The notes beneath the pieces were generated by a model. The model did no database searches, was not told the origin of the DNA, and saw only the letters and a list, made by a program, of their open reading frames with translations. A DNA stretch of 64,000 bases, taken from NCBI GenBank assembly GCA_965276825.1, contig OZ255630.1, positions 1,736,001 through 1,800,000 on the forward strand, given 5' to 3'. How positions within the stretch are numbered: position 1 is the stretch's first letter; each line of letters opens with the position of its first letter. This stretch comes from G965276765 sp965276825 (GTDB lineage: Bacteria; Actinomycetota; Acidimicrobiia; Acidimicrobiales; Palsa-688). A program made the translations under genes and the position numbers. This document shows positions 59,649 through 64,000 of the stretch, piece after piece.

Positions 59649-61283
59649 ATGCCAGACGTCGATGGGCTGCTCGGGGCGTGGACCGCGGAGGAGTTGGCTC
59701 GCGACCCGGTGACTGCGACCACGCTCGGCGTGGAGGGCTACGACGATCGCGTCGGCGACTTCTCGGCGGCCCGCTGGCAGGCCCAGGCCGACATCGACCG
59801 GCGATCGGCGGCGCGCCTCGCTGCCGTCGACCTCGCCGCGGCCAGCGTCGACCAGCAGGTCGACGTGACCCTCGTGCTCGCCGAGCTGGCCGGTCGCTCC
59901 GTGCTCGACGACTGGACGGCGTGGCGGCGCGACCCGATGCTCTACGTCGACCCGTGCCTCGAGGGCGTGTTCCGCCTGTGGCTGGACCGGCTGCGGCCCG
60001 ACGAGGAGCTCGTGGCCGCCTCCGTGGCGCGCCTGCACCAGGTACCCGACGTGCTCGCCGCGGCGCGCGCCAACCTCGATCCCGGGATCGCCCCCCGCCT
60101 GCTCGTGGAGCGGGCGGCGAGCGCGGTGCGCGGCGGCATCAGCTACCTGTCGGGCCCGCTCGCGACCGTGACGGCGGCGGGGACCCTCGGTGACCTGCTG
60201 GCCTCCGCCGGGCGGGACGCGGCCGTCGCGTTGGAGGACTTCGCCTCCTTCCTCGACGGGCTGGCCGGACGGGCCCGGGGCGAGTGGGCCATCGGCGAGG
60301 CGCGCTACAGCGGGCTGCTGCGCGATCGCGAGCTCCTCGGGGTGAGCGCGAACGAGCTGCACGAGCGCGGCCGTGCCGCCTACGAGCAGCTGGCGGCCGA
60401 GATGACCGAGGTGGCGGCGGCCATCGATCCGACGTCGGGCTGGCCCGACGTGCTCGCCCGGCTCGACGCGGACTGCCCGGCCACGCCCGAGGAGATGCTC
60501 GCCGAGTACGCCGGTTGCTGCGACGACGCACGTGCCTTCCTGGTCGAGCACGACCTGGTGACCCTCCCCGACGGTGAGCGGTGCCTGGTCGAGCCGTCAC
60601 CGCTGTTCCAGCGGGGCGTCCTCGCCGTCGCCTCCTACAGCGCGCCACCCGCCTTCTCGAGCTCGCGGACCGGTCACTTCTTCGTCCCGTTCCCGCCGGA
60701 TGGCGAGTCCGCCGAAGGCATCAGGCAGCGCCTGGCCAACAACGGCCACCACGCCATCCCGACCACCGCCGTGCACGAGGCCTACCCGGGCCACCACTGG
60801 CACCTGACCTGGTCGGCGGCGACGCCCCGACCGGTCCGCAAGCTGCTCACCACGTCGTATTTCGTCGAGGGCTGGGCTCTCTACGCCGAGCGGATGATGC
60901 ACGAGCAGGGGTTCTTCACCGACCCCCGCGTCGTGCTCTCCCATCTCGCGGCGCGCCTGTTCCGCGCGGCCAGGATCGTCGTGGACACCGCGCTGCACGC
61001 CGGGGACATGACCTTCGACGAGGCCGTGGCCTTCATGCGCGACAAAGCCGTGCTGACCGACGCAGTGGCCGTCGCCGAGGTGCGCAGATACGCCGCGTGG
61101 CCGACGCAGGCCGCCTCTTATCTGACGGGTGCGCTGGAGATCGAGGAGGCGAGGGACCGGTGGGTGGCCGAAAGGCGTGGCTCACTGAAGGCGTTCCACG
61201 ACTCGATGGCGGCCAACCCCGGACTGCCGGTCGCGCTGGCGGCCAAGCTCGTGTTCGACGCCAGGCCTGCGGCCGGCGGTTGA
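59649..61283 (+). CDS. DUF885 family metallopeptidase-like protein
   Basis: A 544-residue protein of the DUF885 group, related to M3/M32-like zinc peptidases. The zinc motif is TAVHEAYPGHHWHL (HEAYPGHH) near 375-388; the third ligand is probably Glu in YFVEGWALYAERMM near 402-415. Largely helical, no signal peptide. The domain order and length are family-typical. Substrate unknown. Confidence 0.9.
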   Translation: MPDVDGLLGAWTAEELARDPVTATTLGVEGYDDRVGDFSAARWQAQADIDRRSAARLAAVDLAAASVDQQVDVTLVLAELAGRSVLDDWTAWRRDPMLYVDPCLEGVFRLWLDRLRPDEELVAASVARLHQVPDVLAAARANLDPGIAPRLLVERAASAVRGGISYLSGPLATVTAAGTLGDLLASAGRDAAVALEDFASFLDGLAGRARGEWAIGEARYSGLLRDRELLGVSANELHERGRAAYEQLAAEMTEVAAAIDPTSGWPDVLARLDADCPATPEEMLAEYAGCCDDARAFLVEHDLVTLPDGERCLVEPSPLFQRGVLAVASYSAPPAFSSSRTGHFFVPFPPDGESAEGIRQRLANNGHHAIPTTAVHEAYPGHHWHLTWSAATPRPVRKLLTTSYFVEGWALYAERMMHEQGFFTDPRVVLSHLAARLFRAARIVVDTALHAGDMTFDEAVAFMRDKAVLTDAVAVAEVRRYAAWPTQAASYLTGALEIEEARDRWVAERRGSLKAFHDSMAANPGLPVALAAKLVFDARPAAGG

Positions 61284-61371
61284 GCCGGCACCTCCACCTC
61301 CACCTTCCCGACGCACCAATCGCAAAACGCCCTGGTCAGCGAAACACTCGGCGCTGATCTCCGACATTTCC

Positions 61372-61399
61372 GACCCGACGCATCCGTCGGCGTCGGGTC
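61372..61399. terminator. Bidirectional hairpin between DUF885 and lsr2 genes
   Basis: GACCCGACGC (61372-61381), an 8-base loop and GCGTCGGGTC (61390-61399) form a perfect 10-bp stem between two convergent genes. No T-tract on either side. Confidence 0.55.
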
Positions 61400-61475
61400 A
61401 GCGTGGCGATTCTCCGTCCGCCTCTGCGTCACTCGAGCTCTCTGTCTCACTCGAGCTCCGTGTGCGGCCTCGAAC

Positions 61476-61799
61476 TCAGTGTGCGGCCTCGAACGCCTCC
61501 CTGACCTCGGCCGACACCCGACCTCGATCACTGACCTCGAATCCGTTGGCCCGTGCCCAGGTGCGGATGTCGCCGGCCGACGAGACCGACGCACGGCGGG
61601 ATGCGCCGCGAGCCGAACGACCCGAGCTCACCTTGCGCGCCACATCCAGATACTTGCTGAGCGCCTTTTCGAGCTCATTGGCGTGCTTCGCCGTCAAGTC
61701 GATCTCATACGAGGTACCACGGAAAGCGAAGCTGACGGTCTCGTCGGCTTCGCTCCCGTCCAGATCGTCGCTGAGCATGGTCACAACCGTCTTTGCCAT
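61476..61799 (-). CDS. lsr2: Lsr2-family nucleoid-associated protein
   Basis: A 107-residue H-NS-like silencer of AT-rich and foreign DNA. N-terminal dimerisation domain MAKTVVTMLSDDLDGSEADETVSFAFRGTSYEIDLT, coiled part, a basic Ser/Arg linker, and the C-terminal DNA-binding domain IRTWARANGFEVSDRGRVSAEVREAF with the AT-hook-like RGR. ATG 61799 was chosen over upstream frames by family start and a TACCCT hexamer 6 bases upstream. Confidence 0.95.
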   Translation of the reverse strand: MAKTVVTMLSDDLDGSEADETVSFAFRGTSYEIDLTAKHANELEKALSKYLDVARKVSSGRSARGASRRASVSSAGDIRTWARANGFEVSDRGRVSAEVREAFEAAH

Positions 61800-62160
61800 G
61801 GTCGAAGGGTAACGCATTGGCCGGCGAAAGGAACGCACCTTCCGTCGATCTTCCCGGACTTTCCTCCATCGACCGGGACCGCGACACTCGGTGCGCCCGC
61901 CATCGCGTCCGCAAATCGGGGACCGGAGGGAAACAACATGGGCGGCCGTTGGCCGCGCACGGCGTTGCGCGACCATCGAACGGGTGACGGCCGCGCCAGT
62001 TGTTTCTGCGCGTGCGCCCGCGGCGAGCCGGACAATTAGGCAGGAGAAACGGGCGGCAAGGCGATTCGGCTCTGTCGGCCGGCCTGGTCCGAATGCGCCG
62101 GCGCGGCTAACGTCTCACCCGGCTTCCCCCGCCACTGGTTCGGCCCCGAAAAGGACACGA
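61800..62160. other. 361-base intergenic region
   Basis: Carries the lsr2 leaderless -10 (TACCCT, minus strand, 61806-61811), a possible -10 TAACGT at 62108-62113 and AAGGA at 62151-62155 for the downstream ATPase gene. No gene or repeat seen. It has more A/T than the surrounding DNA. Confidence 0.6.
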
Positions 62161-63528
62161 GTGACGACGTGGGACGCACGACTCGACCGGCTGCGAGCAG
62201 ACCTCGGCGCCTCGGGGCGCCTCTACGCCGGGCTCGGCCACGACGGGCTGGTGTTCGGGGGCGCCCAGCAGGCCCTGCTCGTCATCGGCCCGCCGCGCTC
62301 GGGCAAGACCTCCGGCCTGGTCGTGCCGAACGTGCTGTGCGCCCCTGGCCCCGTGGTCGCCACCTCCACCAAGGTGGACCTGATGGAGGCGACCCGTGAG
62401 GTCCGGGCCGGTCTCGGGCGCTGCTGGCTGTTCGACCCCATGGGCGCCGTGGCCTGCCCGCCCGGGGTCGAGCGCGCCCGGTGGTCGCCGGTCGACTCGG
62501 CGGTGACCTGGGACGGCGCGCTGGCCACGGCCCACGCCATGGTGGGCGCGGCCCGACCAGGCGTCACCGGTAGCGAGTCCCACTGGACCGAGCGGGCCGA
62601 GGCACTGCTCGCTCCCCTCCTCCACGCCTCGGCCATCGACGGTGGCGACATGCGCCTGGTGCTGCGCTGGGTGCTGCGGGCCGACGCCGGGCCGGCTGCG
62701 GTCGCGCTCGGCGCAGGGGGCGCCGGGCTGGCCGCCGACGTGCTGGCCGGGATCGTGGCCACCGACGGCAGGGAGCTGTCGGGCATCTGGTCGACGGCGG
62801 CCGGCGTGCTGGCCGCCTACCGCTCGGAGACCGTGCTGGCGGCGTCGTCGGCGCCCAACCTCGATCCCGGCCTCGTCCCAGGCGGCTGCGACACCGTCTA
62901 CCTGTGCGCGCCGGGCCACCAGCAGGCGCTCGTGGCGCCCATCGTGGTCGGTTTCGTCGAGGCCGTCCGTCGGGCGACCTACGCCCGGGCCGACCTGACC
63001 CGGCCGGTCACCCTCGTGCTCGACGAGGTCGCCAACATCGCCCCGATCCCGGGGCTCCCGGCCATGGTGAGCGAAGGCGGCGGCCAGGGCCTGGCCACCA
63101 TGGCCTGCCTGCAGGACCTGTCCCAGGCCCGCCAGCGCTGGGGTGGGGCGGCCGACGGCTTCCTTTCGCTCTTCGGCACGAAGGCGGTGCTGCCAGGCGT
63201 GGCCGACCTGGCCACGCTCGAGCTCGTCTCGCGCCTCGCCGGCGAGGTCGACGTGCCGGGACGGTCGGTCAGCCGGTCACCGTGGTGGGGGGGCGCGAAG
63301 CGGGCGCCGGCGGTCACCTGGTCCACCCAGCGCCGCCGGCGACTGCCCGTCGACGCCGTCAACCAGCTCCCCGCCGGACGCGCCCTGCTCCTCGACGGGC
63401 ACCGGCCTCCCGAGCTCGTCGGCCTCGCCCCCTGGTGGTCGACGCCACCGTTCGCCCCGCTCGCCGGACCCACGGCCCACCCGACTCGGCGTCGTCGCCG
63501 CGTCCTCGGCTCCGGCATGGGGCGGTAG
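62161..63528 (+). CDS. VirD4/TraG-like conjugative coupling ATPase, orphan and soluble
   Basis: A 455-residue P-loop ATPase of the type IV coupling-protein group. Walker A GPPRSGKTSG at 43-52, VVATSTKVDLMEATREVR, VTLVLDEVANIAPIPGLPAM (Walker B) near 280-299, and ATMACLQDLSQARQRWG, the sensor region typical of TraG/TraD. No N-terminal membrane segments are present. No relaxase, VirB or integrase gene accompanies it. GTG start with AAGGA 5 bases upstream. It may be a chromosomal relative used for DNA handling rather than conjugation. Confidence 0.85.
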   Translation: MTTWDARLDRLRADLGASGRLYAGLGHDGLVFGGAQQALLVIGPPRSGKTSGLVVPNVLCAPGPVVATSTKVDLMEATREVRAGLGRCWLFDPMGAVACPPGVERARWSPVDSAVTWDGALATAHAMVGAARPGVTGSESHWTERAEALLAPLLHASAIDGGDMRLVLRWVLRADAGPAAVALGAGGAGLAADVLAGIVATDGRELSGIWSTAAGVLAAYRSETVLAASSAPNLDPGLVPGGCDTVYLCAPGHQQALVAPIVVGFVEAVRRATYARADLTRPVTLVLDEVANIAPIPGLPAMVSEGGGQGLATMACLQDLSQARQRWGGAADGFLSLFGTKAVLPGVADLATLELVSRLAGEVDVPGRSVSRSPWWGGAKRAPAVTWSTQRRRRLPVDAVNQLPAGRALLLDGHRPPELVGLAPWWSTPPFAPLAGPTAHPTRRRRRVLGSGMGR

Positions 63529-63572
63529 GACCAGTGGCGGTGCGACCATCGTCGGTGCGACCACCGCCGGGC

Positions 63573-64000
63573 TCAGCCCGGCGCGTCCCCTGGCCGCGCT
63601 TCGAGCACCAGACCCTCCCAGGGACGCAGCGTCCAGGTGGAAGGCCCGGTCCGGTCGGGTAGGCCCTCGGTCGTCGAGCCGAGGACCGGCGAGGCCGGGG
63701 GCAGCGGGAAGGACCGGGGCTCGGCGGAAAGGTTGGCCGCCACCACGAGGGGGCCGCTGCGGTAGGCCCAGCCGTCGGCGTCCGCCTCCAGCTCCTCGTA
63801 GGCGGCCACGCCGCTCGGCAGCCGGCGCCGTAGTCGGAGGAGCGCCCGGGTCAGCCACAGAGGCGACGATTCGTCCGCCCGCTGCGCCTCCACGCTTCGC
63901 CCCGCCCGGTCGCCGACGGGGAGCCACGGTCGCACCCCTGCGGGCGCGAAGCCGGCGTTGGGGCCCTCGTCCCATGGCATCGGGGTGCGGCACCGGTCCC
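63573..64000 (-). CDS. GH13 alpha-glucosidase/amylase, C-terminal part (cut by window edge)
   Basis: The visible 141 residues are the end of a GH13 glucoside hydrolase: RCRTPMPWDEGPNAGFAPAGVRPWLPVG is the conserved segment after the catalytic barrel in alpha-glucosidases and trehalulose-type enzymes, followed by SPLWLTRALLRLRRRLPSG and a C-terminal beta domain (VVAANLSAEPRSFPLPP...STWTLRPWEGLVLEA). The start and catalytic residues are outside the window. With malQ it suggests maltodextrin or trehalose metabolism. Confidence 0.88.
   Translation of the reverse strand, partial: DRCRTPMPWDEGPNAGFAPAGVRPWLPVGDRAGRSVEAQRADESSPLWLTRALLRLRRRLPSGVAAYEELEADADGWAYRSGPLVVAANLSAEPRSFPLPPASPVLGSTTEGLPDRTGPSTWTLRPWEGLVLEARPGDAPG

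Noticed and set aside
61891..62160. N-terminal extension of the TraG-like ATPase
   Set aside because: The frame is open, but the sequence is Arg/Ala-rich and unordered; GTG 62161 has AAGGA at the right distance.
62161..63528. Integrated conjugative element
   Set aside because: A single coupling-like ATPase without integrase, relaxase, attachment repeats or a tRNA gene is not enough.

Overview
The window is very GC-rich DNA (third codon positions almost all G or C) from an actinobacterium. Family-level markers support this: a mycothiol S-conjugate amidase, an Lsr2 nucleoid protein, an F420-type luciferase-like oxidoreductase, the fused actinobacterial 2-oxoglutarate decarboxylase/dehydrogenase (Kgd), a UvrD2-type helicase with an HRDC-like tail, a MhuD-like haem-degrading monooxygenase, and a SepIVA-like coiled-coil protein sitting in the mutM-rnc-DUF177-sepIVA order known from mycobacteria. 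The mix of CaiB/racemase, thiolase and SDR lipid genes with these markers makes me lean towards an Acidimicrobiia-like lineage, but that is inference. No rRNA, tRNA, prophage or CRISPR array is visible.

Layout. 1-5268 (minus) is a core operon rsmD-coaD-sepIVA-DUF177-rpmF-plsX-acpP-rnc-mutM; between coaD, sepIVA and DUF177 it carries a 64-66 base cassette in three copies that could be translated and is coupled to its neighbours through GTGA and ATGA overlaps. 5341-9769 holds a small zinc-ribbon protein, recG, a DAK2/FakA-like kinase and rpmB. 10113-14818 has a large regulator (B12-binding-like fold, GAF, C-terminal HTH), GTP-dependent PEP carboxykinase, a stand-alone Lrp-type RAM protein and a haem monooxygenase. 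14859-17464 (minus) holds a CoA racemase/transferase, a metal-receptor-like protein and a PH/SHOCT membrane protein. 17465-18501 is a non-coding block with a strong small-RNA candidate and a pile of tandem and dispersed repeats. 18502-24739 carries uvrD2, an unknown protein, xthA, a NYN-S1-histone-tail fusion and a HAD hydrolase. 24799-26720 looks foreign: an ECF sigma factor with a membrane partner and a broken GNAT gene, with visibly lower GC. 26721-36897 has kgd, ettA and a run of hydrolase, epimerase, glycosyltransferase and FAD-reductase genes. 36950-48685 mixes lipid, glycogen, DNA-ligase, nuclease and redox genes separated by minisatellites. 49128-53790 has a thiolase, a YdjC deacetylase, and murF and ddl for cell wall synthesis. 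53794-56511 (minus) is a tight operon mca-SCP2-ECF sigma-anti-sigma. 56568-64000 has a secreted CAP-like protein, an RNA m5U methyltransferase, a glutamine-amidotransferase-like hydrolase, a pterin dehydratase, a DUF885 peptidase, Lsr2, an orphan VirD4/TraG-like ATPase and the end of a GH13 glucosidase.

Two window-wide patterns stand out. About twenty genes have a TANNNT (or CANNNT) hexamer ending 6-8 bases before the start codon, the signature of leaderless transcription. Almost every longer intergenic space contains a minisatellite (periods 15, 17, 29, 35, 37 and 42 bases, plus roughly 80- and 107-base repeats), and a few of these have grown into coding sequence. The most interesting single item is the coupled 22-codon cassette with a conserved hairpin just before the start codons of sepIVA and the DUF177 gene.
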